The notes under the pieces: model-generated
Database searches by the model: none
Told to the model about the DNA's origin: nothing
What the model saw: only the letters and a program-made list of their open reading frames with translations
DNA from: an uncultured Pelagibacteraceae bacterium
GTDB lineage: Bacteria; Pseudomonadota; Alphaproteobacteria; Pelagibacterales; Pelagibacteraceae
Length of the DNA: 64,000 nucleotides
Assembly (NCBI GenBank): GCA_902538885.1
Contig: CACBGU010000002.1
Coordinates: 38,612 to 102,611 of the forward strand
Reading direction: 5' to 3'
Part shown: positions 51,167 to 61,189 of the stretch, one piece after another
Layout of the letters: the number at the start of each line of letters is the position of its first letter
Position numbering within the stretch: position 1 is the first letter of the stretch
Position numbers and translations under genes: made by a program

Positions 51167-51735
51167 CAATGAAAATCATTAAACTTTATTTTTTAGTAAT
51201 TTGTGCTTTGTTTATTTTACCTTATTCTGCAGTTATGGCTTACGAAGAAGCAAATTATGAAGTTGTCTCTAAAAATGAGGTTTATGAGATTAGAAAATAT
51301 TCTGATCGTTTAGCGGTCGAAACAATGACATCTGGAATAGATAGTAATTTTAGAAAATTGTTTAATTACATTTCAGGCAGAAATGATACTCAAGAGAAAA
51401 TTAAAATGACAACTCCAGTTACCCAAGTTGAGAAAAATGGAAATATGAGTATGCAATTTTATTTACCCTCTAAATTTAATTCAGAAAATGTACCAAATCC
51501 AAGCAGGGAAGATGTTAAAATAGTTAATATTGAAGGAGGATACTACGCAGTACTGAGGTATTCTGGACGAGCATCAGATGGAAACTTTCTTAAGCATAAG
51601 GAAATTTTAGAAAAAGAGTTACAAAAAAATAATATATCAATTATAAGCCCACCTATTAGAGCAACTTATGATAGCCCATTTACCCTTCCAATGAATAGAA
51701 GAAACGAGGCTATGTTTAAAGTTGAATTAAATTGA
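51163..51735 (+). CDS. SOUL family heme-binding protein
   Basis: YEEANYEVVSKNEVYEIRKYSDRLAVET, KIKMTTPVTQ, FTLPMNRRNEA. Confidence 0.88.
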   Translation: MTMKIIKLYFLVICALFILPYSAVMAYEEANYEVVSKNEVYEIRKYSDRLAVETMTSGIDSNFRKLFNYISGRNDTQEKIKMTTPVTQVEKNGNMSMQFYLPSKFNSENVPNPSREDVKIVNIEGGYYAVLRYSGRASDGNFLKHKEILEKELQKNNISIISPPIRATYDSPFTLPMNRRNEAMFKVELN

Positions 51736-52148
51736 TGAAATCAAAATTTAAAGCAATGGTGTTATCTTGTATGGATCCAAGAATTCAACATTTAGTTAAC
51801 AATCATTTAAAGAAAAAAAAATTAACAGGAAAATACAGTGCTTTTACAATTGCAGGTGCAGCAGTTGGGGTTACACATAATAAATTCAAAAAATGGCATA
51901 ACACGTTTTATGATAATTTAGAAACCTCTATTCAATTACATAAAATAGAAAAATTAATTGTAATTAATCATAAAGATTGTGGTGCTGCTAAAATTGCAAA
52001 TGGAAATAAAGAATTTAGTCCGGTAAATGAAATAAAAATTCATAAAGAGTCGTTTTCTAAAATTAAAAAACAAATAAAAAAAAGATTTCCAAAATTGAAA
52101 GTAGAATTAAATTTAATTTCTTTGGATAGTAAAATTACTAAATTCTAA
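51732..52148 (+). CDS. Small beta-carbonic-anhydrase-like protein
   Basis: SCMDPR (CxDxR) and NHKDCGA (HxxC) zinc motifs. Confidence 0.75.
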   Translation: MMKSKFKAMVLSCMDPRIQHLVNNHLKKKKLTGKYSAFTIAGAAVGVTHNKFKKWHNTFYDNLETSIQLHKIEKLIVINHKDCGAAKIANGNKEFSPVNEIKIHKESFSKIKKQIKKRFPKLKVELNLISLDSKITKF

Positions 52149-54683
52149 TTATTGATTTCTTATTAGAGGATAAACTTTAGGATTTAGATATTTTAAGTTT
52201 GTTAGCAATATTAAAATTAAAGTAACAAAGCCAATTGAAAATCCTAAATAAATTAAAACTTTAAAGTCAAACATCCACACTAGCTCAAAAATATTTTCCA
52301 TAATAAATTTTGAACCAATCACCGCAAAGAGTATTGCAATTAAAATTACAGATTTAAAAATAATAATGAATTCAATTAACGATGAAAAAACAATTTGTTT
52401 TTTTGAAAAACCTAAAATTTTAAAAACTAAATTTTGATATTCTTTTACTTTTCCTTGAACCATAATTGCACTCGAAATTACAATTAAACCAATAACAATA
52501 GTAACTGCTGAAATTAAAGTAACTGCAATAAATACTTTATTTAAAACAGCTGTAACTTTAGATAAATAATCTGCAATTTTTATCATTGATAAACTTGGCA
52601 TGATTTCAAGCATTTCAGTTTCATCAAATTTATTTGAATTAAATTTGGCAGTAGCCAAATATTCGTGTGGAATATTTTTTGCATATTGAGGATTAAATAA
52701 CATTGCAAAATTGATACTTAAATCTCGATAATCTACCTCTCTGAAATTAATTATTTTTCCTTCAATTTCACGCCCATAAACATTTAAAGTAAAAATATCT
52801 CCTAACTGGATATTTAAATCTTTAGCGACTTTTGCATCTAGAGATATTTGAAGTTGATCTGGTTTTGATAAATCCCACCATTTACCCTCTAAAATTGGAT
52901 TATCTTCAGGTATATTTTCCACCCAAGAAGATCTTCGTTCACTACCAATTACCCAGTAACTATCATTATCTGGTTTAATATAGGTGTTAGGATCTACACC
53001 ATTAATTTTTACAATTCCAGAGGATACCATTGGCACAATTTCAATAGATGCATTTGGATCCATATTTAAAATTCCTTGTTCAAATTTCTCTCTTTCTCCT
53101 TTTTGAATACCTACGAAGAAATAATCAGGCGCAATATCAGGAATAGATTTAGCAATTTCTCTTTGAAAATTTGTACCAACTAAAGCTAATGTTAATAGCA
53201 AAGTAACTCCTAAGCCAAGAGACATAACTGTAATAGGAGTAATACTTTTTGTTTGGGTAATATTTTTAATTGAAACTTTTAAAGAAATTATTGAACTAGA
53301 TTTGAATTTTTTTAGGAAAAAAATGATTAATTTTGAAAGTAAAAAAAATACAATTAAACACACAAAAAAGGCAGCAAAGTAGCCCAAGCTATAAGAAGGC
53401 TGTTCAGAACCAACTGTGAATAATAAAATTAAGATAGATAATAAAACAAAGCTTAGAAAAACTGATCTCTTAGAATAATAAAATTGAAGGTTTTGAAATA
53501 CGTTTCTAAATAAATTAGACGCTTTTACTTGATCAATAGAACTGATTGTTGGAATAGAAAAAATTACTAAAACCAATAATCCCACTAAAAATATTTTTAA
53601 AAAATTAAGTAGTGAAAATACTGGATAAACATTCAATCCTAATCCATCAGATAGATATTTGTCTGCTATTGGTACAATTAAAAAACTCGATCCATAAGCA
53701 ACAACAGTGATGACAAATAAAAGTATAAATAACTGCAGATAATATAGGGTTTTAATATTGCCCGAATAAAAGCCAACTGCCTTTCTAACAGCTATCGACA
53801 TGTTGTTTTGATTAATAAAAGAAAGCAGAGTATTTGCTATTCCAATACCTGCTATTAACATTGCACTGATAGAAACAAGTGACAAAAATTGAGAAAAATT
53901 ATTAATAATTCTCTTTATACCACTTGCAGAATTTTCAGGATATCTAAGTTTAACTTTTTGATCGTCTTTAAATATTTCTTCAATTCGTTTCTCAATTTCT
54001 TCTGGTTTATCATTTTCATTAAATTTTACTTTGTATTCATAGTTTAAAAAGCTTCCAATGCCGTTTAGTTTTAAAATTTCTAAAGTTTGTTTTCCTGCTA
54101 AAGCCCAATCGCCAAATGCAACAAATCCACTTACATCTGGTACTGATTTAATAATTCCAATTACTATAAAATTTTGATCTTGAACTTTTACTATTTCGTT
54201 AATTTTAATATTTAGAGTTTTTGATAAACTTTCATTGATCAGGATAGTATTAGGTTCTTTTTGCATTCTTTCATAAGCACCCATTGGTTCATAAACAACA
54301 TTTCCATATAAAGGATATTTTTCATCCACAGTTTTAATTCTAGTAAATAATGATTTATTTTTTTCTCTGCCAGTAGTTGAAAGCATAGTACTGAACTCAA
54401 TCATTTGAGAAACAGTTGCAAATTCTTTTACTTTGTTAACTAGATCTAAATTTCCTTGATTACGATTGTAATCAATTTCTAAATCTCCACCTAAAAGTGC
54501 TTTGGCATTATCATTAAGTTCTTTTTTAAGACTATCTTCAATTGTGAAAATAGCACTTAAGATAAATAAACTTATAAATAGCGTAACAATAATACTAGAA
54601 ATTTTATGATAATTTCTGCTTAAGTCTTTTAAAGCATATTTAAAAATTAAACTAAATTCTGAGGGATTATTTAATTTTTCCAT
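52149..54683 (-). CDS. ybbP: ABC permease, FtsX/YbbP family
   Basis: 844 aa, two FtsX-like TM blocks; adjacent to YbbA-like ATPase and divergent from tesA. Confidence 0.82.
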   Translation of the reverse strand: MEKLNNPSEFSLIFKYALKDLSRNYHKISSIIVTLFISLFILSAIFTIEDSLKKELNDNAKALLGGDLEIDYNRNQGNLDLVNKVKEFATVSQMIEFSTMLSTTGREKNKSLFTRIKTVDEKYPLYGNVVYEPMGAYERMQKEPNTILINESLSKTLNIKINEIVKVQDQNFIVIGIIKSVPDVSGFVAFGDWALAGKQTLEILKLNGIGSFLNYEYKVKFNENDKPEEIEKRIEEIFKDDQKVKLRYPENSASGIKRIINNFSQFLSLVSISAMLIAGIGIANTLLSFINQNNMSIAVRKAVGFYSGNIKTLYYLQLFILLFVITVVAYGSSFLIVPIADKYLSDGLGLNVYPVFSLLNFLKIFLVGLLVLVIFSIPTISSIDQVKASNLFRNVFQNLQFYYSKRSVFLSFVLLSILILLFTVGSEQPSYSLGYFAAFFVCLIVFFLLSKLIIFFLKKFKSSSIISLKVSIKNITQTKSITPITVMSLGLGVTLLLTLALVGTNFQREIAKSIPDIAPDYFFVGIQKGEREKFEQGILNMDPNASIEIVPMVSSGIVKINGVDPNTYIKPDNDSYWVIGSERRSSWVENIPEDNPILEGKWWDLSKPDQLQISLDAKVAKDLNIQLGDIFTLNVYGREIEGKIINFREVDYRDLSINFAMLFNPQYAKNIPHEYLATAKFNSNKFDETEMLEIMPSLSMIKIADYLSKVTAVLNKVFIAVTLISAVTIVIGLIVISSAIMVQGKVKEYQNLVFKILGFSKKQIVFSSLIEFIIIFKSVILIAILFAVIGSKFIMENIFELVWMFDFKVLIYLGFSIGFVTLILILLTNLKYLNPKVYPLIRNQ

Positions 54684-55332
54684 CTTTAATTTTTATTTTT
54701 CTTTTAGCTTTGTCAGCAAGTTTAGGGTCATGAGTTACCATTATTAAAGAGGAACCTTCTTCTTTTACATACTTAAATAAAATATTTGCAATCATTATGG
54801 AATTTTCGGTATCTAAGTTTCCCGTTGGTTCATCTGCTAAGATTAATTCGGGCTTCATCGCAATTGCTCTAGCGATAGCAACCCGTTGCTGTTCACCACC
54901 TGATAGTTGACTTGGTAAATTATTAAAACGATGTTTCAAACCAAAACGATCTAATAAAATTTTTGCTTCTTTTTCTGGATTTTTAAAATTATTAAGTTCA
55001 AGAGTTAAAGCAACATTTTCAACTGCTGTGTAATTAGGAATTAAATAAAATGACTGAAATATTATTCCAATATTTTTCTTTCTTATCTCCGACACTTCAT
55101 CTTCACTAAGGCCTGTTATTTCTTGATCATTAAAAATTATTTTACCAGAAGTTGGTTTTTCTAAGCCTCCAATTAACATTATTAAACTTGTTTTACCTGA
55201 GCCACTTTCTCCAACTACTGAAACAGTTTCTTTTTTCTTAATATTTAAATCAATATTCTTTAAAACACTGATACTATCTTTACCAGTTTGGTATTTGAGA
55301 TTTATTTTTTTTAATTTAAGAAGAGCACTCAT
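54667..55332 (-). CDS. ybbA: ABC transporter ATP-binding protein, YbbA/LolD-like
   Basis: [55 protein letters not shown] at 55332 preferred. Confidence 0.88.
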   Translation of the reverse strand: MSALLKLKKINLKYQTGKDSISVLKNIDLNIKKKETVSVVGESGSGKTSLIMLIGGLEKPTSGKIIFNDQEITGLSEDEVSEIRKKNIGIIFQSFYLIPNYTAVENVALTLELNNFKNPEKEAKILLDRFGLKHRFNNLPSQLSGGEQQRVAIARAIAMKPELILADEPTGNLDTENSIMIANILFKYVKEEGSSLIMVTHDPKLADKAKRKIKIKDGKIK

Positions 55333-55942
55333 GAATAAAACTATATTTATTAAAATTTTGATATTCTTTCTAGTGCACATAAACGCAAGTGCAATAGAAA
55401 AGGTAGTTTTATTTGGTGATAGTTTGATGGCTGGATATGGTTTACCTAAAGAACATCATTTATCAATAGTTTTAGAAAACAATCTTAAGCAAGCTGGGTT
55501 GAATATTAAAGTCATTAATGGAAGTGTCTCTGGAAGCACATCATCAGGTGGATTGAATAGAGCAGATTGGAGTTTGTCAGAGCCAGGTGTTGATTTAATT
55601 ATTTTAGGATTAGGAGCTAATGATATGCTTAGAGGGATTCAACCAGAGGAAACAGAAAGAAATTTAGAAAAAATAATAAAAGTTGCTCTGAATAAAAAAA
55701 TTCAAATTATTTTAGCTGGAATGGTAGCGCCAGATACTCATGGGAAAAAATATAAAAAAGAGTTTGATGCTATTTATCCAAAGTTATCAAAAAAATATAA
55801 TTTAGCATTAATCCCATTTCTTCTTGAAGGTGTGGCACTTAATCCAAGTTTGAATCAACAAGACGGTATACACCCCAATAAAGATGGAACAATTAAAGTA
55901 AGTGAAACAATAAAAAAAAGTATTATTAATATAATTAATTAA
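55331..55942 (+). CDS. tesA: Arylesterase / lysophospholipase TesA (SGNH hydrolase)
   Basis: FGDSLMAGYGLP, LGANDMLRG, DGIHPNKDG; signal peptide from ATG 55331. Confidence 0.9.
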   Translation: MNKTIFIKILIFFLVHINASAIEKVVLFGDSLMAGYGLPKEHHLSIVLENNLKQAGLNIKVINGSVSGSTSSGGLNRADWSLSEPGVDLIILGLGANDMLRGIQPEETERNLEKIIKVALNKKIQIILAGMVAPDTHGKKYKKEFDAIYPKLSKKYNLALIPFLLEGVALNPSLNQQDGIHPNKDGTIKVSETIKKSIINIIN

Positions 55943-56398
55943 ATGAAAATCTTTCAATCAATATTTAGTTTATTATTTTGCTTTAGTTTTGCTCAAGCTC
56001 AAAATACAAATATTACACTAAATTCTGATTTGAACTTAAATTGCAAATTTGAAAAAGTAATTTTAAAAAATCCAGACCATAACTTTGTATCTTTCACAAA
56101 TGATCAAATTAAAAGAAAAGATATTAATAAGCTAATAATCGAGTCTAAAACACCAGACATTCTAAATGTTAAAAATTTATCAGAATTTTTTAATAAAATT
56201 GATTTAGAGGTTAAAATTTCAAATAAGGATATATTCTTAATTCAAGCATTCGATAAAGAGAGGAATTATTCTGAGTCTGCAGTCTATACTAGAAAAACAG
56301 GCGAACTTATTCACGAAATCACAACCAACATAAAACAAGAGGAAAAAGAAAAAGATATTTCTTTTTATAGTTGTAAAAATAACAACAAAGACACTTAA
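55943..56398 (+). CDS. Hypothetical secreted protein
   Basis: Signal peptide MKIFQSIFSLLFCFSFAQA. Confidence 0.55.
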   Translation: MKIFQSIFSLLFCFSFAQAQNTNITLNSDLNLNCKFEKVILKNPDHNFVSFTNDQIKRKDINKLIIESKTPDILNVKNLSEFFNKIDLEVKISNKDIFLIQAFDKERNYSESAVYTRKTGELIHEITTNIKQEEKEKDISFYSCKNNNKDT

Positions 56399-56438
56399 GA
56401 CCAAAGACTCTAATTCTAATATTTGATAATATTTAAAT

Positions 56439-56987
56439 ATGAAGAAGTTATTGTTAGTAATTTTGGTTTATTTATTTTCACAGGTTAGCACTTTTGCAAA
56501 CGAAAGGGATACTAGACTGAACCAATTATTTAATGAGTTAAAAGCAAATAAATCGAAAGTAGCTTTTATAATTGAACAAGAAATTTGGGCTTTATGGAGT
56601 ACCCATCCAACAGATGAAAAACTTACTGCAAGATTAGAAGAGGGCTCTCAATTAGTGAGAGATCAAAACTATATAAAAGCAAAAGATATTTTTACTGAGG
56701 TTATAAATCTTGATCAAAGTTGGGCTGAAGCTTGGAATAAAAGAGCAACTGTGCTTTATATGCTAGGAGAATTTCAAAAATCTCAAGATGATATAGATCA
56801 AGTATTAGCCTTAGAACAAAGACACTTTGGTGCTTTAGCAGGACAGGGTTTAGTAAATATTCAACTTAAAAATTATGAAAAGGCAATAAGAAGTTATGAG
56901 CAAGCACAAGAAATTTATCCTGCTATGAGATCACCAAAAATAATGATTAAGCAAATAGAAGAATTAATGAAACAACAAACAATATAA
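56439..56987 (+). CDS. TPR-repeat secreted protein
   Basis: WAEAWNKRATVLYMLGEFQKSQDDIDQVLALEQRHFGALAGQGLVNIQLKNYEKAIRSYEQA. Confidence 0.85.
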   Translation: MKKLLLVILVYLFSQVSTFANERDTRLNQLFNELKANKSKVAFIIEQEIWALWSTHPTDEKLTARLEEGSQLVRDQNYIKAKDIFTEVINLDQSWAEAWNKRATVLYMLGEFQKSQDDIDQVLALEQRHFGALAGQGLVNIQLKNYEKAIRSYEQAQEIYPAMRSPKIMIKQIEELMKQQTI

Positions 56988-57607
56988 TGTGTGGAAGATA
57001 CGCAGTAAAAAACCCAGTAACAAAAACAAATAAATTAGTTAAATCTGCAATTCAGGTTGAGGATACTGAAAACTATAATGCTCATCCGTATCAGAAACTA
57101 CCTGTAATAAAAAAATATAAAAATGGAAATACTTTAGAAAATCTACAATGGGGTTTGATACCTAGTTGGGCTAAAGATAAAGATTTTAAAGCTTTAATTA
57201 ATGCAAGGTTAGAAACTATTGATGAAAAAGTTTCTTTTAAAAAACTAATAAAAAACAACAGATGTGTTGCTGTGGCAGATGGTTTTTATGAATGGAAAAG
57301 GGAAGAGAAAGAAAAAACTCCCCATTATTTTACTCGTGAAGATACAAATCCTATTTATTTTGCTGGGATCTTTGAAAATGATCAGTTTTGTTTAATTACT
57401 GAGGAAGCAAAAGAAAATATAAATGAAATTCATCACAGACAACCAGTTATTTTAAACCAAGTTGATATTAATCGTTATTTAAATTTAGAATTACAAGGTT
57501 CAGCGTTTTTAAAAGAACGTAAAATTCCTAATTTAATTTTTCATGAAGTTTCAAAAGATGTTAATAAACCCACAAATAATACTGCATCATTAATTCAAAA
57601 AGTTTAA
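56987..57607 (+). CDS. SRAP (YedK/HMCES) abasic-site processing protein
   Basis: MCGRYA catalytic Cys2, LQWGLIPSWAKD, NARLETI, ADGFYEWK, HHRQPVIL. Confidence 0.95.
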   Translation: MCGRYAVKNPVTKTNKLVKSAIQVEDTENYNAHPYQKLPVIKKYKNGNTLENLQWGLIPSWAKDKDFKALINARLETIDEKVSFKKLIKNNRCVAVADGFYEWKREEKEKTPHYFTREDTNPIYFAGIFENDQFCLITEEAKENINEIHHRQPVILNQVDINRYLNLELQGSAFLKERKIPNLIFHEVSKDVNKPTNNTASLIQKV

Positions 57608-57617
57608 TAATAAAAAC

Positions 57618-57953
57618 ATGTTTTTCTTTGTAAAAGTTTTAATTGCAGGAGTAATAATTTCTTTTGCTAGCTGGTTATCTGGTCAATATCCCAAACTATC
57701 TGGATTTATCATTGCTCTTCCAATTGCATCATTAATTGCAATTATATTTTCTTATTATGAACATCAAGATGTTGAAAAAACAGTCACTTTTACCAAAAGT
57801 ATTTTAATTGCAGTTCCAATTAGTTATTTATTTTTTCTTCCATTTTTTTTCGCAAAACCTTTAGGAATGAATTTTTGGATAATTTATTTAGCTGGAATTT
57901 CCTTGTTAGTAATTGGATATTTTATTCACAAATATCTAGTTAATTTTTTTTAA
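57618..57953 (+). CDS. DUF3147-like small membrane protein
   Basis: Four TM helices. Confidence 0.55.
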   Translation: MFFFVKVLIAGVIISFASWLSGQYPKLSGFIIALPIASLIAIIFSYYEHQDVEKTVTFTKSILIAVPISYLFFLPFFFAKPLGMNFWIIYLAGISLLVIGYFIHKYLVNFF

Positions 57954-57963
57954 ATTAATAGGA

Positions 57964-58449
57964 TTAATCTCTAAAATTTATAAAGTCTATTGGAAGACCA
58001 ATATCAATTCCTTTGATTGCAGCGATAGCTTCTTGAAGATCATCTTTCTTTTTACCATCAACTCTTAATTCATCGCCTTGAATTTTAATCTGAATTTTAA
58101 GTTTAAGTTTTTTAATGTCAGCAATAACTTTTTTAGCATTTTCTTGGCTAATTCCCTCTTTTAATTCACTGACTTGTCTAATAGATCCTCCTGACGCTCC
58201 TTCAGAACTTTTAACTTCTAAAACCCTTGGATCTACTTTTCTTCTTACTAAATGGGTTTGTAATAATTCATTTACTTGCTTTAATTTTAATTCATCAGGT
58301 GCATTGGTAGTTACTGTTTTATCTTTTCGCTCAATTGAAATATGAAGTCCCTTAAAATCATATCGATTGCTAATTTCTCTTAAACAATTTGCTAAAGCAT
58401 TATCAAATTCTTGATAATTAATTTTGCTTATTACATCAAATGACGGCAT
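57964..58449 (-). CDS. yajQ: YajQ family nucleotide-binding protein
   Basis: MPSFDVISKINYQEFDNALANCLREISNRYDFKG, KIQIKIQGDELRVDGKKKDDLQ. Confidence 0.95.
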   Translation of the reverse strand: MPSFDVISKINYQEFDNALANCLREISNRYDFKGLHISIERKDKTVTTNAPDELKLKQVNELLQTHLVRRKVDPRVLEVKSSEGASGGSIRQVSELKEGISQENAKKVIADIKKLKLKIQIKIQGDELRVDGKKKDDLQEAIAAIKGIDIGLPIDFINFRD

Positions 58450-58720
58450 TATTTCTCTCTATAATAATGTAATTTTCGATTATTTTATAACTAAAATTTG
58501 TTTACCTGGAGTAGAAAATATAATACCGTTTGATTATGAATCTTAACCTTTTTACTCATTGTCATAGACTAGCTAGAGTTGGCTTGAGTACGAAGTTATC
58601 ATCTAATCTATTTAATTTATTACTTCAAAAAATAGACTGTAAAAATCATATAAATTCCTCAACGCCCACGAAATTGTAATCAATTCTTTTTTAAAAATTA
58701 ATTTTAATTAAAGGAGAATT

Positions 58721-59563
58721 ATGGAAATAAAAAACATTGTTAACTTAAAAGATTACCCAATTGATCAGACAGGATCAAAAGAGTATCAAGATTTAATTTC
58801 TAAAAATAGAGAGCTACTTGATAAAGATGGATGCTGTGTGCTTCCAAACTTTGTGCTTAATGAGTCTTTAAAAAGAATGAAGGAAGAAGTTGAAAGAAAT
58901 CTTCCCAAAACTCATTGGACCAAAGATCATCACAACCCTTATTTTTCAAAAGATGATGAAAATTTATCTAAAGATCATCCAAAGAGAGTATTTTCATTTA
59001 GAGAAAGTGGATACATCAATTCAGATGATTTAGAAGAACAATCTGATTTAAATAAAATTTACGATTCTGAAGAAATGTTAAAATTTATTTCAGATAGTTT
59101 AGGAGTTTTTCCTCTTTATCGATGGTCAGATCCTTTAGGTAAAAATCCATACAGTATCATGCATAAAGATCATTACTTTCCTTGGCACTTTGATGGAAAT
59201 GAATTTACTTTAAGTATTTTAGTTCAAAAAGCTGAAAAGGGTGGATTGTTTGAATACTCACCAGATTTAAGAAGTATTGAAAATGAAAACTTTGATGAAG
59301 TAACAAAAGTTCTTCGTGGTTCAAGAGATAAAGTTAAATCATTAGACCTTCAACCAGGGGATCTTCAAATATTTAAAGGAAGATTTTCTATGCATAGAGT
59401 AACAAAAATAGAAGGAAATACTTCTCGTTACATTGCATTACCAACCTACGTAAAAGACAATTACCGAGTAAACAAACCAGAACATTCTAAACAAGTTTAC
59501 GGTAAAGCACTTCCAATTCATTATGAGCGAAATAATGTTGAAGTAGATGGGTTAATGGATTGA
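58721..59563 (+). CDS. Fe(II)/2OG-type (phytanoyl-CoA-dioxygenase-like) oxygenase
   Basis: HFDGNEFTLSILVQ (HxD) and distal HRVTKIEGNTSRYIA. Confidence 0.7.
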   Translation: MEIKNIVNLKDYPIDQTGSKEYQDLISKNRELLDKDGCCVLPNFVLNESLKRMKEEVERNLPKTHWTKDHHNPYFSKDDENLSKDHPKRVFSFRESGYINSDDLEEQSDLNKIYDSEEMLKFISDSLGVFPLYRWSDPLGKNPYSIMHKDHYFPWHFDGNEFTLSILVQKAEKGGLFEYSPDLRSIENENFDEVTKVLRGSRDKVKSLDLQPGDLQIFKGRFSMHRVTKIEGNTSRYIALPTYVKDNYRVNKPEHSKQVYGKALPIHYERNNVEVDGLMD

Positions 59564-59564
59564 T

Positions 59565-60461
59565 ATGAAAATAGGTTTTATTGGTTTAGGAAATATGGGG
59601 ATGCCAATGGCATTAAACTTACATAAATCTAAGAAAATAGATTTATTGGGTTATGATGTAAGTCCTAAATCTTTAAAACAATTTAAATCCAAAAAAGAAA
59701 AAGCAACAAGCTCATTAGATGAATTGATCAATTTTTCTGAAGTAATTATCACCTGTGTTCCTGGACCAAAACAAATTAAAGCATTATCAATTGGTAAAGG
59801 TAAAATCATAGATCAATTAGGTAATAATAAAATTTGGATTGATTGTTCTACTAATTCTTTAACTTGCTTTAATCTTTTAAAACAAAAGTTAAGTAAAAAA
59901 ATAAATCAATTTGTTGATGCAACGATATCAGGTGGAAATTTAAAGGCTCAATCAGGAGATTTATCAATATTTATTGGAGGAAATAAAAAGACAGTTAATA
60001 AGCTTAAGTTTGTATTCAATATCCTAGGTAAAAACATCTATTATCTAAATAAACCAGGTGCAGGTTATGCTGCTAAAATTGCACAAGTTAGCCTTTGTTA
60101 TTTAAACTATTTATCTCTCTCAGAGTCTCTGATGCTTGGGGTAAAGTCGGGGATTAAACCAAAAACAATGTTAGAGATCATCGATAAAAGTGCAAGTGGT
60201 GGTTATACTTCAACAAGATACGGCCCTAACATGATTAATGGAGATTATGATCCATCTTTCTTTTTAGGTTTATCAATGAAAGATTTAAATCTTGCTAATG
60301 AAATTATTAAACTTCAAAAATTAAAACTACCAATAATGAATTTAACTTCAAAAATTTATAACAAAGCAATTAAAAAATACGGACCAAATTCTAATCACTT
60401 AAAAGTGATTAAACTTTTAGAACAAAATAATAAATTAACTTTTTCAAAGGAGGGAAGATGA
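59565..60461 (+). CDS. 3-hydroxyisobutyrate dehydrogenase family (beta-hydroxyacid dehydrogenase)
   Basis: IGFIGLGNMGMPMALNL, DATISGGNLKAQSGDLSIFIGG. Confidence 0.9.
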   Translation: MKIGFIGLGNMGMPMALNLHKSKKIDLLGYDVSPKSLKQFKSKKEKATSSLDELINFSEVIITCVPGPKQIKALSIGKGKIIDQLGNNKIWIDCSTNSLTCFNLLKQKLSKKINQFVDATISGGNLKAQSGDLSIFIGGNKKTVNKLKFVFNILGKNIYYLNKPGAGYAAKIAQVSLCYLNYLSLSESLMLGVKSGIKPKTMLEIIDKSASGGYTSTRYGPNMINGDYDPSFFLGLSMKDLNLANEIIKLQKLKLPIMNLTSKIYNKAIKKYGPNSNHLKVIKLLEQNNKLTFSKEGR

Positions 60462-61189
60462 AAAATAATATAAGTGAAGCAGATTGGAAAGTAAGAGTAG
60501 ATCTTGCTGCCATGTTTAGATTAACAAACATGATGGGTTGGGATGATACGGTTTGGAATCATATCACTGCAAGAGCCCCTGGAACGGATCATACATTTTT
60601 TATGCATGAGATGGGTTTGTTGTATGAAGAAGTAAAAGCATCAAACTTAATTAAAGTAGATGAACATGGTAAAGTTTTAGAAGGACCTGAAAAAGCTAAT
60701 ACTGCAGGTTTTATTATTCATAGCGCTATTCATCTAAATCATCCTGATGCAAAATTTGTCTTTCATGCACATCCTCCTTCAGCTTTAGCTGCAACGGCAT
60801 TGAAAGATGGTATCCCTCATTTAGTTCAAGACAGTTCAATGCTTTATGGAAAAGTTGGTTACCATGAGTGGGAAGGGCTATCGATTAATAAAGATGAGAG
60901 AGTTCGAATTGCTGAAAACATGGGAGACAACAAGGTTTTAATCATGAAAAACCACGGCCTTCTTACGGTTGGTGCAACGGCAGGAGAAGCTTTTATGAAT
61001 ATGTATTATGCAATTAGAATGTGTGAAGTTGCAGTACAAGCAACTGCATCAGGTTTACCTCTTGAAAGAGCAACAGAAGAGATGTGGAAATTATCTCAAA
61101 AACAATATGATTTATTTTCTCCAGGTTTAAACGAGTGGCCAGCATTACTTAGAAGATGTGATGCAAAAGACCCATCTTATAAAGAGTAA
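60458..61189 (+). CDS. Class II aldolase/adducin family protein
   Basis: DTVWNHITARAPG, FHAHPPSALA, VLIMKNHGLLTVG. Confidence 0.92.
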   Translation: MKNNISEADWKVRVDLAAMFRLTNMMGWDDTVWNHITARAPGTDHTFFMHEMGLLYEEVKASNLIKVDEHGKVLEGPEKANTAGFIIHSAIHLNHPDAKFVFHAHPPSALAATALKDGIPHLVQDSSMLYGKVGYHEWEGLSINKDERVRIAENMGDNKVLIMKNHGLLTVGATAGEAFMNMYYAIRMCEVAVQATASGLPLERATEEMWKLSQKQYDLFSPGLNEWPALLRRCDAKDPSYKE

